A stretch of DNA of 64,000 nucleotides, taken from Bryopsis sp. KO-2023 (lineage: Eukaryota > Chlorophyta > Ulvophyceae > Bryopsidales > Bryopsidaceae). Location: assembly GCA_030272585.1 (NCBI GenBank), contig BSYQ01000010.1:2232001-2296000 (forward strand), read 5' to 3'. Within the stretch, counting starts at the first letter, position 1, and each line of letters begins with the position of its first letter. Below the pieces are notes generated by a model. The model was given only the letters and a program-made list of their open reading frames with translations. It did not search any database and was not told the DNA's origin. This document shows, in pieces, positions 11,470-26,532 of this stretch. A program made the translations under genes and the position numbers.

Positions 11470-14400
11470 CTATTGTCCTGGTGTGGATTGAGCTTTTTGA
11501 TCGGCAGCTGCTGGTGGTGGGGGTGGGGCAGTCGGCATGTTAGGCATATTAGGCATGCCAGGCATCCCTGCCGGAGGCATTCCTGAAACAAGAAAAAAAG
11601 GGAAAAAAAAATCATCGTCTCATTCTCAGCTGAACAGTATCAAGCGAGGGAGGAAACTTTTTTTTCTATTTTGCTCTTAAAAAAAAAAAAGAAAAAAACA
11701 TAGACAACCAAAAAAAGAAGAAAAAGAAAAGGACTCATCGATGCACTTTTTAGAAACAGCACTTTTCCACGATTGAGAAATTCAGTGAAAAAGCATTTTC
11801 ACTAAACCAGTGTGTTTTTCCATTTTCTTTTCTTTTTTTCCTAATAGAGTGAGTGGAGCCAGCACAATGGTGGTTGAAAAAAAAAAGAAGAAAAAATGGA
11901 GATTACTCTATTTTATTTTACCGGGAGGCGCCCCGCCTGCTTCTGCCTGTGCGGCGAAAGTGAGTTCGTTCATTTTCATCAGCACTTTCATGACTTCCGG
12001 ATCGCTCATGTATTTCGTGACGTTGTTGGGGTTTTGCTGCATGTCCATCACAGCGTTCATGACTGTGGGCTTCTGGAGCAAACTCCACAGGTCAGGCTCC
12101 GCCATCAGCTTTTGGACCAACACCTAAGCAGAATGAGCGGGGAAAAAAAAAAAAAAAAAATCTTCGGAAATTATCAAGGAGTTAAGTCCATTCAATTCAG
12201 AATACGGTAAAGTACGGTAAAGTAGCTTCAGGTTGGGGAACAACGGTATATTAATGGTTGTTTTTGTGGCACTTTTTGCGGTTTTTCTAGCAATTATTTT
12301 AGAAATTTACAATAGTGATGTTTTCATCGATGATGTTGCAATGAGTTGGGAATCAATAGCACAAGGAAGATTTATTACTAGAATTTGCGAATGCTTAGTT
12401 CGAGAAATAAACGCCCAGAAGAAAAAAAGAAAAAACACGACACAAAAATTTGGTTATTGAGCATATATTTGGAAAGAGCCTCAGAATCTTTTTTTGGGGG
12501 GTAAGATCATTTGTACAGGGTTTTTTGGAGTGTGCGTTTTTTTTTTTAATGCAAGGTAATCAGGGTTGAAAAAAATAACAACAAAAAACAACAACAGGAT
12601 TGTGGAAAAACAAACATCGGGTTCCTTTTTCGTGGGGCTTGCCTGTGGGTCGATGTTCATGGACTCCAGCTGCTTGTTGATTTCACCATCCGCTTGAGGG
12701 AAGCCCGCAGCACCCGCTGCCGCTGCTTGCATGCCTTCCAACCCTCCTTTCTCTGCCATCATTTTTCTTTGAAATGAAAAGAAGGAAAAAAAAAACAATA
12801 GAAAATATGGCATTCAGAAGAAGCAAAAAAAGATCAAGGAATGATGGCGAGCGGTGGGCACTGGGATTCTGTGAATTTATTATTTATTTTTTTATGTATT
12901 TATTTTTTCTTTTTTTTGTTGACAAGCGAGGGGTCGGTGGGCTTACAAAAAAAAATGTAAGTTTGGTGGAAATTCGATTGAATGCTTCAGTCTAGGTCCC
13001 TCATTTCCAAAGTTGATGAGCTGCATGGAGTTTTCAGCCTTGGTGTGATTTTATTCAAAACAACCCCCATACTCAAACTCCCCCCTCCCCCCCTTTCATC
13101 GCATTATATATATATAATATATAATATATTAAAAAAAAAAAATCGGAAAAAGGGCAGACCCACAAGAGTCAGAGAAAAAACAAAAAAAACCACACACAGG
13201 CATCGCTGGATTTCGTAACCAAAAAGTGTTTTCTTGTCGAGGGGACCTACTTGAACTGATCTCGCACCATGGGGTTGTTCATCACCATTTCCATGGTTTC
13301 TGGATTTCGCATGCCCTCCGGTAAGTATTGATAAAGAGACTCCCTCATGGTGGGGTCCTTCATGGCTTCGAAAAAACTATCCACCATGGAATCGTCAGGT
13401 GTAGCAGCTCCAGCACTCGCCGCCCCGCTGCCGCCTAGCCAAACAGTGGGGAAATAAATTTAAACAAGCTTCTCGTACATTTTTCCTGCATGTTTTGAGC
13501 ATTCCATCACTTTCCCGAAAAAATCAGCCAGCTTGGTTTCCGGCTATACAGTAGACACCGCTTTATCGAACACATTCGGGCCACGCTTTTTCGGGCGTAT
13601 TAAACGATTGTTTTACAAAACGGTGACTGACATTTCCCCTTTCCCGGTCGCGCACGCATTCGATTCAAACTCTAAAAACTCGTTTTTGTGTCCTGGCGGT
13701 TCAACCGCTGTCGAAGTAACCCCATGGCCTCGTCTTGGGCATTCTCGTACTCCTCCATCTTGTCATAGCCTCGGCGCTCCAGGCCGACTACCAAAAATAA
13801 TATGAATATAACGTCCGAACGAAGACGTCCGAACGAATATGACGTCCGGAAACAGAAGCAAACATTCGACGATTTTGTATTTCTTTGCATTGTATTCATT
13901 CTGTTCGCCATTTCGCATGCCCTTTGCACCGCGCGTCCTTTGTTCGACCGTTCGCGAATGAAATTCGCGATTGGTTGGGCTAATTATCCGATGATCGGGC
14001 TGATAAAACGATGGGTTCCTCCCCCTAAAAATTCCGTTCCTGGCGATTTGGGCTTGAAAGGCGGTGGGTTTGATTATCCGGGGGCGGACAAAGCGGTGTC
14101 TACTGTAATACAATATATATTGGGTTATATTGGATTTCCGCCGTACCTTGTGCAGAGTTGCCCGACTCCACATCTTCGAAAAAAGACGAGGATGTCTGGG
14201 GCTCCGCCGTGGCGGCCCCATTCGCAGAAGCTGCTCCCGAAATCCCTGCAGGGTCAAACCCTCCCCCAAACCCACTTCCAGACCCATTCGATGCACCCCC
14301 CGATGGAGTCGAGGTCGACTTGCTTGCAGGGGCTGTCGAGGCTGCCTTCGGGGCCGCTGGCTGTGCGGGTGGAGGAGTCGGGGGGGGAGGTGGTGGTGGT

Positions 14401-15936
14401 GCGGCGGCTGGGGATGCCCAGGTGTCGAAGGCTGGAGGTTGGGCCCCAGCGGCTGGCGGAGGGGGGAATCCGAATGGGTTCGGGGGAGCTCCGCCTGCAC
14501 CGGGGGCCCCGCCCATCTGACTGTTCATGGCGTTCGCCATTTGCTTCATCATCATTTCAGACATAACTTGTTTCGGTCGTCGGACGAAATCCAAAACCTG
14601 GGTCGGAGAATGCACAGATCAGAACGCATTACCACGAAAACAAAGCATGTTCTGACTGGGAATCCGTCCCCTGCTACAGTTTTTCAAATTGGTCAAATCG
14701 GCAGGCGGAGGCCCCTTCCTCCCCTCCCCTGCACCCAGATTTATTTTTCCAAGCTTGGAAAATTTCCTTAGTTTTTCCTTAGTTTTTCCGAATTCTATAT
14801 AGCTTCAGGAAAGAAAAAAAAACGAACGACCTGTCCACAAACCACTGAGTCTATTGTTTTAAATATCTGCAGAAAATATAAAAATAAAAATAAATTCTGC
14901 TTTGTTGGGGGAAAAATCAATCCTTGAAAAACAAAATTACAAAAATAAAAAAATATAAAAAATATATATAGACAAAATCCTGACCTTGTTGAAAACATTT
15001 GCCAACAGGATTCCGACCATGACCCAGACCCAGGGTGGAAGTCCAGCATCTGCTTTCACGACAGGGGGAGGAGCTATGGGGTACTCCGGAGGCCCGGCAG
15101 GGACCGATTCCACCATGGTGCGTTCCACACCAGCGTCTCTCTCAAAAACCAGCGGATCTTCTGCGCTAACGACGATTGATTCTTCTTCCTCCACCGGATC
15201 GGGAGGGGGTTGGGCCACAGCTTCCTTCGATTTCTGGCGTTTTTAAATGAAAAAAAAAATTCAAACAGTTAAGGAGAGATCTGAATATGTCAAGCCGGCA
15301 AAAATACTTTTTTGCGAGGGAGGGGGGGGAGAAATGTCAGGGGAAAAAAAAAGAATTGAGGAAGAAATTCAATGATGTTGGGTTTTTACTGCACTGAAAC
15401 TAGGCACCGATTCGTGCAGTGCATTCAGGGAAGCTTCCACCTAAAAATTTCCCTTTGTTTGTGGATCTATCAGGGCGGAGGGGTACGCCCGGAAAAAACT
15501 ACAGATGCTCCGGACAGTTGAATTCCGGAACCCCAGCTCAACCCTCAAAAAAATTTCTTCACTTGTCCTTCTCACTGAACAATCTACCCCCCCCCCAAAA
15601 AAATAAAAAAAAAGACACGAAAAAAAAAAAAGACACGAAAAAAAAAAAATAAAAAAAATAAGCACCCTTCCTCCACAATCACAACCAGTAGGCGCCACAC
15701 CAAAAACATTGCAAACATTTGTAGATTTTTCGAGGAAGCTTTTTTGTTTCTTTCTTTTTTTTTTTGGAGCAATTGAACCATACTTTGCCTCTAGCTTGAA
15801 CAACGACCAAGACATTCCGCCGCCTGATTCCGTGAAATGGCACATGAGCAACTCGAAGAAGGGGCTTGTGAATGATAGCAGTTCTTGAGGTGGTGCCGGC
15901 CCCCCGACAAATTTTGGACATCCCTGACCAATCCAT
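11470..15936 (-). CDS. TIC40: Tic40-like chloroplast inner-envelope co-chaperone
   Basis: Seven exons on the minus strand: 15936-15784, 15233-14985, 14597-14147, 13434-13251, 12766-12643, 12123-11922, 11582-11470; 1,476 nt, 491 residues (Arabidopsis Tic40 447). Exon 1 is a Ser/Arg-rich chloroplast-type transit peptide ending near [10 protein letters not shown]. One membrane span lies at about 116-133 ([17 protein letters not shown]), followed by a Met-rich helix ([17 protein letters not shown]) and a Pro/Gly/Ala linker. Two Sti1/Hop-like regions follow: [20 protein letters not shown], where Tic40 has YPYLPEEMRNPETF, and [20 protein letters not shown] plus [20 protein letters not shown], matching the last domain of Tic40. 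The C-terminal tail repeats GMP ([17 protein letters not shown]), as in Hip-type proteins. In plants Tic40 couples Tic110 and the stromal chaperones during protein import. The intron 12642-12124 starts with GC. The transit-peptide exon is the least certain part. Confidence 0.88.
13549..14105. mobile_element. Non-autonomous pogo/Tigger-type element (MITE)
   Basis: The 557-bp segment begins CAGTAGACACCGCTTTATC and ends with its near-perfect inverted copy (GACAAAGCGGTGTCTACTG), 19 bp with one mismatch. It is flanked by TA on both sides (13547-13548 and 14106-14107), the target duplication of Tc1/mariner and pogo elements. It lies in the Tic40 intron 13435-14146. No transposase is visible inside, so it would depend on an autonomous relative. 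Confidence 0.8.
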
Positions 15937-16830
15937 CTTGCCTGAAAAAAAACAACATCAAGAAAATTTTTCCCACCATTGAAATCCCCCACATGGTTCT
16001 CACCAAATGGCTGAAAACCCCACAGGCACTAACCCCAACAATAATACTGAGGGGGGGGGTTGGTTCGGGGAAAAAACACTCGGAGATTCTTGCTGGAAAA
16101 TTACAACAGGCTTAGCAGGGATGGGGTCGCGAAAACGCCTTACGTAGCGCAACGGACGGGGAATAGGAGGTTGAAGGATTCCTTCAATGCGAGATTTAAC
16201 CCAGACAATAAGGAGCGCGATAAAACGGTGTGGTGAACCGGGTTGTCCCGAACGACTTCGCTGTACCGTTATCTCCTGCCTGCGTTAAAGCGGTGTCGGG
16301 AACAGGTGGCGTTGCGGCGTCGATTGTTTTTTTTCTTCGTCCGGCATTCCGTTCGTAAGTGGCTTGTACGACATCGACTGGCAAGCGCGCGAGAGGACGA
16401 TCCACAATGCTGAAAAATGGAAGGAAATCTGGTCCATTTCTTGAGGAGATTTTTTTTTTTTTTTTGGGGGGGGGGGGGGTAATATCGATTGGTTGATTTG
16501 ATACTTTTTTCACCAACTGTGTGCTGTGGATTGTTTAGTTTTGTTGAATGGCCAGAAAGGAGCATTTCCTCTTTGCACAACTTCTGTTTGCCGACCACCT
16601 CCCAGCAATCTGGTCGATAATTAAAACAGCAACTCTTCTGGCGCCAAATCGCTCACTCAGCCAAGTAGCTACGAGACCCCCCACACCCCCCTCGTTTTTA
16701 AACTCAAGAACGAACCCTCCAAAACTGATAGCGTTCCCAAAAGGCAAAGCTTTGGGCCGCACATCCCAAGCAGCAGCACATCCCAGGAAAACCTATGCTA
16801 CCCCCCCCCCCCCCCCCCTTGCACGCGGGC
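15937..16830. other. Spacer between DNAI2 and the Tic40-like gene
   Basis: The spacer lies between two minus-strand genes. It holds a T-run followed by a G-run at about 16449-16480 and a C-run at 16801-16818. It also has two stretches resembling the pogo-type inverted repeat (see 16212-16300). I see no coding exon that fits either neighbour. Confidence 0.5.
16212..16300 (-). mobile_element. Possible relic of the pogo-type element family
   Basis: Read on the minus strand, GACACCGCTTTA (near 16284-16295) and ACACCGTTTTATCG (near 16217-16230) match the terminal motif ACACCGCTTTATCG of the element at 13549-14105. Both copies point the same way and no clean ends are seen, so this is at most a fragment. 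Confidence 0.3.
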
Positions 16831-18971
16831 TCATTCTGCATTGATTGTCTTGAAAAACTCATCCTCGAGCTCCTTCAAAGACTCTTCCGTGACGTTGTCC
16901 ACCATTTCGTCCTTCTTGGCGGCCTCCTTTCTCGCTTTGATTTTGGCCTCCTTCACAGCTTTTTCCAAGTTCTTCTCCCTCAGCGTTTCGCGCTCCAGCA
17001 TCAAGTTGAATCCCTGCTTTTCGTTCGGCGCCATCTCGTGCAAGCCTCTGCTCAATTCCAACACGGTAATGTCGCCGGTCGATGAGCCAACGGCGCACAC
17101 CGAGCCAGACTCTTGAATGGCAAAAGACGTCAAAGGCTGATCTGTGATATCCACCTGTGAGGCAGAATGCGAAGAAGCAGGAAAAGTCAGTGCTCATTCC
17201 CATCCCTTGAAGCATCTCTGGATCGTTAAGGAATTGTCAAACGGAGGCTGAACGCAACTGACATAAACTTACGCTCAAGGATGGGTCGTTGCACTTGTAG
17301 AACAGGTCCCAGACGTCCAAGCACCCGTCCGTTTTGATGGTGAAAAACACCCCTGGCCTGGTTGGACTCCACGTGCCACCAACGATATTCGAAGTGTGGT
17401 AGCTCGTCGTCATCAACGGCACCTTTAAGTCTTCGTTCCACACCCTCGCCGTCCAGTCTCCGATGGACAAAAAGTACTTAGGCGAAAAGGGATTACGTTT
17501 CAAACCATAAACTGGGCCGTGATGGCCAGGGTATGAGGCCCCCACTCTGTCGGCCGGGTTCTTTGCCTTCCGATTGCAGTTCAGAATCGTTCCATGCTCG
17601 CTTCCTATCATAAATTTGGTGAGCCCAGCTGCGGGGTCGTATTCTACGGCGACGGCTCCGATGACGGTTTCGCCGTTCTTTTCCTTCAGCTGCAGGTGCT
17701 CCAGCGGTTCTTGAAGCTTTCGAATATCCCACCTATGCACGTCATCATATCAACGATCAGGCAGGGTATGCATAGAGTAAACTCACGCTCCTTGCGTAGC
17801 AACCCTTCAGGGCAGCTTGATTTCAAGAAGCGAAATCGCTGTTGCAGCTTTGCCACCCACCAGAAGACGTTCCCGTCCGTCGACACAGACATCGCTTCCG
17901 TTCCAGTTTTGCACTGAATCCAGGCGAAGTCATACACCGGATCCCTGTGGCTGTGCTCGATAGGACTCGCGTCCACAGGGTTGTTTCCTTTCCTCACATC
18001 GAAATATGTGAACTGGCCATTGTATTGTCCAGCGCCGACAAGGTTGGGGTCCTTCAGGTTGAACTTGGTGCAACACAGCTGGCTGGGGGGCAGCATTTCG
18101 AAATCTGGAGTGTTGGGATTGTTAACGTCCCAGATGAATGAGCTCAGCGACATTCCAGCGGGTTGCTGTTGGAAGTCCATGATGGAATAGGCCACGGCCA
18201 CTTTGCGCGAGCCGTCAGGGTGCCAGTTCAAGTAAGTCGCTCCTCGCTTGATGTTGCTGGGATCTTTGAACACCGTCAATGTTTTGGCAAAAGGAACCTC
18301 TGCGCTGTGATCCTCTGACAAATCCTGACAGCCAGGGCAATAAATTGAGAAGCCTGTGGCTGGGAAAGAGAAGAGGAAACATGTGACAGCGCCGTGGTGC
18401 TCACCTGGAAGAATTCTTCGTAAATATCGATTGCATTGTTCTGCTTGACCAGATTTTCCATTACGGAACCCAGATACACAACAGTTTTGATGTAGTCCTC
18501 ATCCTTTTCGACTTTCTTGTGGTACCTGAACACGACGGACTGCGTCTTTCAATCGCTCCCCATTTTTCTTAGGAATTCTGAAGAAAGTGAAGGATTCTAA
18601 CAAGGAACTCCCTCCCCAGAAAACATCTCCTGAATCGATTCATAGAGTGCGCAAAAATATCCACTTGGAAAGAAGACCCCATCCTACCGTATGACGTGCT
18701 CTGCTTCAGTGTAGTCGACATCTTTGGGCCAACCCCCTTCGACGTGGCTCATAGCCTTGTTCGCGAATATCACAGCGTTCGTGTTGGCTTCATGCTCGGA
18801 GACTTCAGCGATGCACTGGGAAACCGTGATAACAGGGTTCCTCTCCACATACTCCTGCGCGTGCTCCTCATTGGGTCGAATGTCGGCAAGCATTTCGGCG
18901 CCCTCATCTCCCAACTGGGGAAACCGACCAAACTGCTTCCGCAGCTTGATGTACTGATGATACACCTCCAT
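16831..18971 (-). CDS. DNAI2: Outer-arm dynein intermediate chain 2 (DNAI2 / Chlamydomonas IC69, ODA6)
   Basis: Five exons on the minus strand: 18971-18688, 18525-18405, 18324-17861, 17732-17273, 17154-16831; 1,653 nt, 550 residues (Chlamydomonas IC69 567). The N-terminus [16 protein letters not shown] is nearly the same as in IC69. A WD40 propeller follows, with [53 protein letters not shown] and [19 protein letters not shown]. The C-terminus is a charged helix. The product is a WD-repeat intermediate chain that assembles with the dynein heavy chains and anchors the outer arm to the doublet microtubule, so the organism has motile cilia or flagella. The exon 3/4 junction was set by phase and by the family sequence FWWDIRKL. 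The start at 18971 faces the spastin-like gene across about 650 bp. Confidence 0.95.
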
Positions 18972-19619
18972 TCAAGATGCCCCTTTCCACGCGAGCGCTC
19001 GTCCACCTGCATCCCACAACATCGATTGTGTAAACGCGCGACGAAAATACGTTGTGCATCGAATCCACTGTTTTGTGTAGCAACGCATGCCAACGCCCTC
19101 TCTTTTTTTTCTATCGATCGCGCCAGTTTTTCTGTCGGTTTCCCCACTCTTCTGGAGTCAACGACCTCTCCGGATGGACCTCTACTGTGGAGGAGTAGCG
19201 TCTTTACCTTAACCGATTTTGTACGCGCGTGCGCCCTTTCGATATCTGTGTGGCCTCCCATCTTTACTGGGTTTTTTTGTTTGGCCTTCTCCAATCGAAA
19301 ATCTAGATTTGAGTCAATTCAAAATGGGTATAATTGAAGGAATGAAGCGAATTGTACGAACCAGAAACTCCTTATTGAGATGTGGGTTGGACTGAGCTCG
19401 GCAAGAAGCTTATCGCCAACTGAGGTTGTGGAAATTTCACTGCCACTGAGGTCAAAGTGACGTTCTGGAAATCAAGACACCTGGAATCAAACTCGCTGGA
19501 AGGTTTATTTCTAACCCCCCCAAAAAAACATAGATTAGATTTTCTGGACTGTGCTCCTTCTTTCCTTTTTTTCACACCACCCTCACTCGAATGAACGCAA
19601 TCGGTTCACGAAAACTGGG
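18972..19619. promoter_or_regulatory. Shared upstream region of DNAI2 (-) and the spastin-like gene (+)
   Basis: The two genes are transcribed away from each other from this 648-bp interval, so it must contain both promoters and 5' UTRs. I recognise no specific binding motif, and no coding exon is seen. Confidence 0.5.
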
Positions 19620-22868
<3,249 letters not shown>

Positions 22869-23614
22869 GGGGTTGAATTTAGGAAACTCGAGGGAGGGGG
22901 GACCAAGTTTGTTTCAGGGAGAGAATAATTGGGGAATGCGAAAAAAGGAGGTGCAGGAGGAGGAGGGGGGAGTGTATGTGATTAATGTAAACTAGGAGTG
23001 GGTTCTGAATATCAGAAATAGGGGCATGAGATGTAATTGAGAAAACCCACATGCTGCACTTGTTTTGTTTTGCTTTGGGTGGGGTGGGGTGTTCTTTTAG
23101 GGCTTCTAAGCCAACTCGATTGCTGCACAGTGATAATGTGTCGCACAGTGTTTTATCGAATATGTGGGGGTCGAGTCGGTGACCCTCAAACAGAGGCAAT
23201 GGGCATGTAAATTTGGAATTTTTTTGGAAGTTTTCTAAAAACAGGGTTCTTAATTGGGAAAACTAAGATGGGGGGGGGGGGGAGGAGCGGTGAATGCTAA
23301 TGACAGTTAATGGATGGATTACCCTTTCCAAAAGAGTGGGCACGCGCGCGTCAATGTCAGACGATCCACCACCCTGCCTGATCTATTGCACAAAGTCGTC
23401 AAGCGGCGGCGGAGACGAGACATGGTTCATTGAACACCTGGTGCTACCCTGGAAACTGATTGAACACAGCTGCACTCGAAGCGCAGCCCCCCATCACCCC
23501 TCCCAATCAGACCAACCCCCCCTTTTTGTGAAACCACACACACTCCGTTTTCTTGGATTCTTGGAAAAAGAAGTGCTTTAACCGAAACCGCCTGCAGTGA
23601 GCAACGAGTGGGAC
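22869..23614. other. Spacer after the spastin-like gene
   Basis: G-rich in the middle (G-run at about 23269-23283). A short open segment at 23354-23440 begins with ATG and ends at a GT, but its phase does not join the next exon, so I do not call it. It should hold the spastin-like 3' UTR and the promoter of the next gene. Confidence 0.4.
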
Positions 23615-24605
23615 ATGGAGGAGAGACGGAAGTCGCAGGTTTCCACATCCAGGAAAGACGACAATTACGCAAGCAGAGTTCTCGCCACAGTGAATTTCCG
23701 GAATGTAGGGGGAACCTGTTCGCTTTCTTGGCGGCGCTGGGATGGATAAAAACACAAACTTTGCTGAATAATGCTTCTCTAACTGCAGTCCATCAAGCAC
23801 ACGGATGGAGATGGCCGACCAGGTGCGGCCCCCTGCATAAACCACTACCTCAGCAGCGCGCAAGATTTGATTTTGCATTCCAGAAGGTCGTTGTATGGCG
23901 GCGTGTCGAAGAGGAGCCCTGGGGTGCAAGGCGACAATTGGGTGCCAGGTACTGCTCACTCCCCACATCAGTTCGTTTCAAAAAAAATTGCTTTTGTTTA
24001 TGTTGCATGTTCGACTCCCATGCTGTGCATTGTTGTCGACTCAGCGATTCGATTTTTTAGGCAAGTGGGGCGAAAGTGGGGGTGAAGCAACGAAGGAGAG
24101 AATCTCGGAAGAGGAAGAGGGTGACTGGGTGCGGTTTTTCTTCAACGTGCAACAACCCCCCCCCCCCTTTTTTCCAGCACACTTTGCAAACAGACAATGT
24201 TCTGTAACAGAAACCATCTTCTGTGTCGAATTTTGGGACACCAACAGAACGATTCCGTTTTCTGAGGGAATATCCTGTGAATCAAAGCAAAGAGAGGATA
24301 TGTTTAACGCTTTAAAAAAAAAAAACGAACGAAAAAAAAAAAAAAAAACGAAATTTTTGAATGAGCGATTGATCGAGTTGGCTGACGAGATTGTGTTTGT
24401 GCTGCAGAAAATCGGTGCACCGACTTCCTTGACAGATTTCGAAGAGTTGGAAGAAGACCTGGGGAGCCCTCTGGCTGAAGCGGAAGACGACCTGGTGATG
24501 CATTGTCGCACACCGTCCGCGTCTCAATCTCGACCGAGGCTGAGCATCATACAAAGCAGGAATGCGTCGATGCTCACTGATCAGATGCGCGGGGAAAGAA
24601 GCTAG
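23615..24605 (+). CDS. Small hypothetical protein, four exons
   Basis: Proposed exons 23615-23704, 23789-23948, 24061-24128 and 24408-24605 join in phase and give 516 nt, 171 residues. The start is the ATG of MEERRKSQVSTSRKDDNYA. Visible pieces are SIKHTDGDGRPGAAPCINHY, an acidic KERISEEEEGDW, and a C-terminal part with DFEELEEDLGSPLAEAEDD and a Ser/Arg-rich end SIIQSRNASMLTDQMRGERS. There is no signal peptide or membrane span, and I recognise no family. The last exon could start farther upstream, since NERLIELADEIVFVLQ is also open. The gene converges with the phosphatase gene. Confidence 0.5.
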
Positions 24606-24969
24606 CAACGTTGCTATAACCCGATGACCCGGTTAACCCGATTCAATGCGTGAATCTGTTGGTTGGTGACTGCACTGAAAAGGTTTCGCTGTCGGGATTC
24701 CCTCCAACCCAACCAGACTAGCGGGAGGTGGGAGGGAGTTTTGTAACACTCATGCACACAAAGGTTGTCTTGGTACGATGGAAAAAAAAGATTAGCCAGT
24801 GGAATCATGCTCAGGAGAACCAGGTCAAGGAATTTAACAGTGAATTCAAAACGTTCGAAAGTTAAGTAATTGTTGGATTGCGATATTACCCTCATTCTCT
24901 CCACAAAAAACCAAACATGAAAAAAACGGAGAGAAGAACAACAAACGGGATGCTGCCGTTCGTACAAAA
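24606..24969. other. Convergent spacer
   Basis: Short interval between the ends of the small hypothetical gene (+) and the phosphatase (-). No gene or repeat is apparent. Confidence 0.5.
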
Positions 24970-26532
24970 TCATCGCCACTCCTGACTCTGACTACAGAGC
25001 TCTTTGCTTCCTAAAGTAAAACTGTCTAATGTGTCGCGGCCCTCCGCCTCCACAAACTCAAAAATAATATCCTTCGCCCCCACCGTGAATCGACCGTATC
25101 CTAATTTTGGTATATACTCATTCTCCAGCCCATCAGGAACCTCCGTCAATTGATGCCCCCCTGTTCCGATCACCACCTCCATAATACCCTCATCCTCGCA
25201 GCTTCCTTCTCCGAACGCACAGCCCCTGTAGTACAAATGCTGATGGGCACCAACGATGAGGTCCACCCCATTCTCTGTAAACAAATCCTCCACCACCGGT
25301 GCCAGAAACTCTCTTTCGAACGTCGTAGGCCAAAAGGGGGGCGTTTTGAAGGCTCGGTGGTGAAACACGACCACAAAAGGAGTCTTGCATCGGTCCACGG
25401 AGGCCAGATCCTTTTCCAACCATATTCTCTGCAAGCTGCCTTCCGCTAGGTCATGCTCGCTGGACAGGGCAATGAAATGGGCAGCCCCGTACTCGAACGC
25501 ATACCAAAAGGGGGGAAATGCAGCACCAGGCTTCGGCGGCTCCGTTGATCGGAGTGTCAGAGCACCCTCTTCCAGCATGGGGAACCTCCAAGCCAGCTGC
25601 GTCCCGCACTCCCCGCCACCATCGTTCTTCAAGCCATAGTCTTCTGGAGCATATTTTGGCCTGAAGGGTTCCAATCCCCAATGGTCGCGCTCTAAATCTA
25701 GCGACATGGCGTACTCATGATTTCCGGTGGAGACCATCCAGGGGACATGCGATGCCACAGACTCGATTTGATCCATGAACTCCTCCCAGACGCCATTATC
25801 TCCGTGTGCGTATGCCAAATCGCCGTTCAAGAAAACGAATCGTGGGTCGTGCTCGGCAGCCTCCGCTCCCAGAGCGGCTACCATGAGGTTCTGCCCTGGA
25901 CCAGTCCCCATATCACCAAAAGCCACGAATTCAAAGTCAGCAACCTGAGGCCCGACGCCCAAAGGCGCCGTGAATTCGTACTCATCGCAGCCGCCGGAAA
26001 GCATGTAGATGTAGCCCACGCCCGGTTCCAGCCCGGTCAAAACCGCGGAGTACATGTTCAAAGAGAAGGAGGTCTCGTTGGCGGGGGATCCACAAACGTC
26101 ATTCGACGAATGCCGACTTTCGACAGCGAACGCGCGAGGGATGGACCATCCGAAATACGAAAGCAGGTCCGTCCCCCAGCGATACGCCCGGCGGGCCTTC
26201 TGGTACAGAACCAGCGTCCCGCAGTCTTCTGTGTTGGTTCGCCAGGTCACTCTGACGGAACTGGGGTCCGACATCAGCGACAGATGGACTTCGTATGGTG
26301 TGCAGTCGTAGAGGCATTTGTTGGCGTCTCCACGGCCCGACGCCACGATCGCGACGAGCGTCAGAGAAGCGAAAACAACGAGGCTGGCGAAGAACCGCTT
26401 GGAGTGGCCCGACCCTCGCTGGGGGGGCGAAGCCGTCTCGTATCCGTCCAAAACTTCCCACCCATTTCGGCGGTTCAGCGTTTGTTTGGTGTCCGCTTTG
26501 CTGAAATAACGTGGCCAGCGCGCAGAGTCCAT
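24970..26532 (-). CDS. Purple acid phosphatase-like metallophosphoesterase, membrane-anchored
   Basis: A single uninterrupted frame of 520 residues. Residues about 46-66 (RFFASLVVFASLTLVAIVAS) form an N-terminal signal anchor, so the catalytic part should face the secretory lumen or the outside. A fibronectin-like N-terminal domain (VHLSLMSDPSSVRVTWRTN) precedes the metallophosphatase core with its motifs in order: AFGDMGTG, NGDLAYAHGD, STGNHEY, VVFHHR and GAHQHLYYR. The binuclear-metal ligands (Asp, Asp/Tyr, Asn/His, His, His-x-His) are therefore all present and the enzyme is likely active on phosphate monoesters. It has no introns, unlike most neighbours. Confidence 0.9.
   Translation of the reverse strand: MDSARWPRYFSKADTKQTLNRRNGWEVLDGYETASPPQRGSGHSKRFFASLVVFASLTLVAIVASGRGDANKCLYDCTPYEVHLSLMSDPSSVRVTWRTNTEDCGTLVLYQKARRAYRWGTDLLSYFGWSIPRAFAVESRHSSNDVCGSPANETSFSLNMYSAVLTGLEPGVGYIYMLSGGCDEYEFTAPLGVGPQVADFEFVAFGDMGTGPGQNLMVAALGAEAAEHDPRFVFLNGDLAYAHGDNGVWEEFMDQIESVASHVPWMVSTGNHEYAMSLDLERDHWGLEPFRPKYAPEDYGLKNDGGGECGTQLAWRFPMLEEGALTLRSTEPPKPGAAFPPFWYAFEYGAAHFIALSSEHDLAEGSLQRIWLEKDLASVDRCKTPFVVVFHHRAFKTPPFWPTTFEREFLAPVVEDLFTENGVDLIVGAHQHLYYRGCAFGEGSCEDEGIMEVVIGTGGHQLTEVPDGLENEYIPKLGYGRFTVGAKDIIFEFVEAEGRDTLDSFTLGSKELCSQSQEWR

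Noticed and set aside
23354-23440. Possible first exon MSDDPPPCLIYCTKSSSGGG
   Set aside because: It ends at a GT in phase 0, which does not fit the phase needed to enter the next exon.
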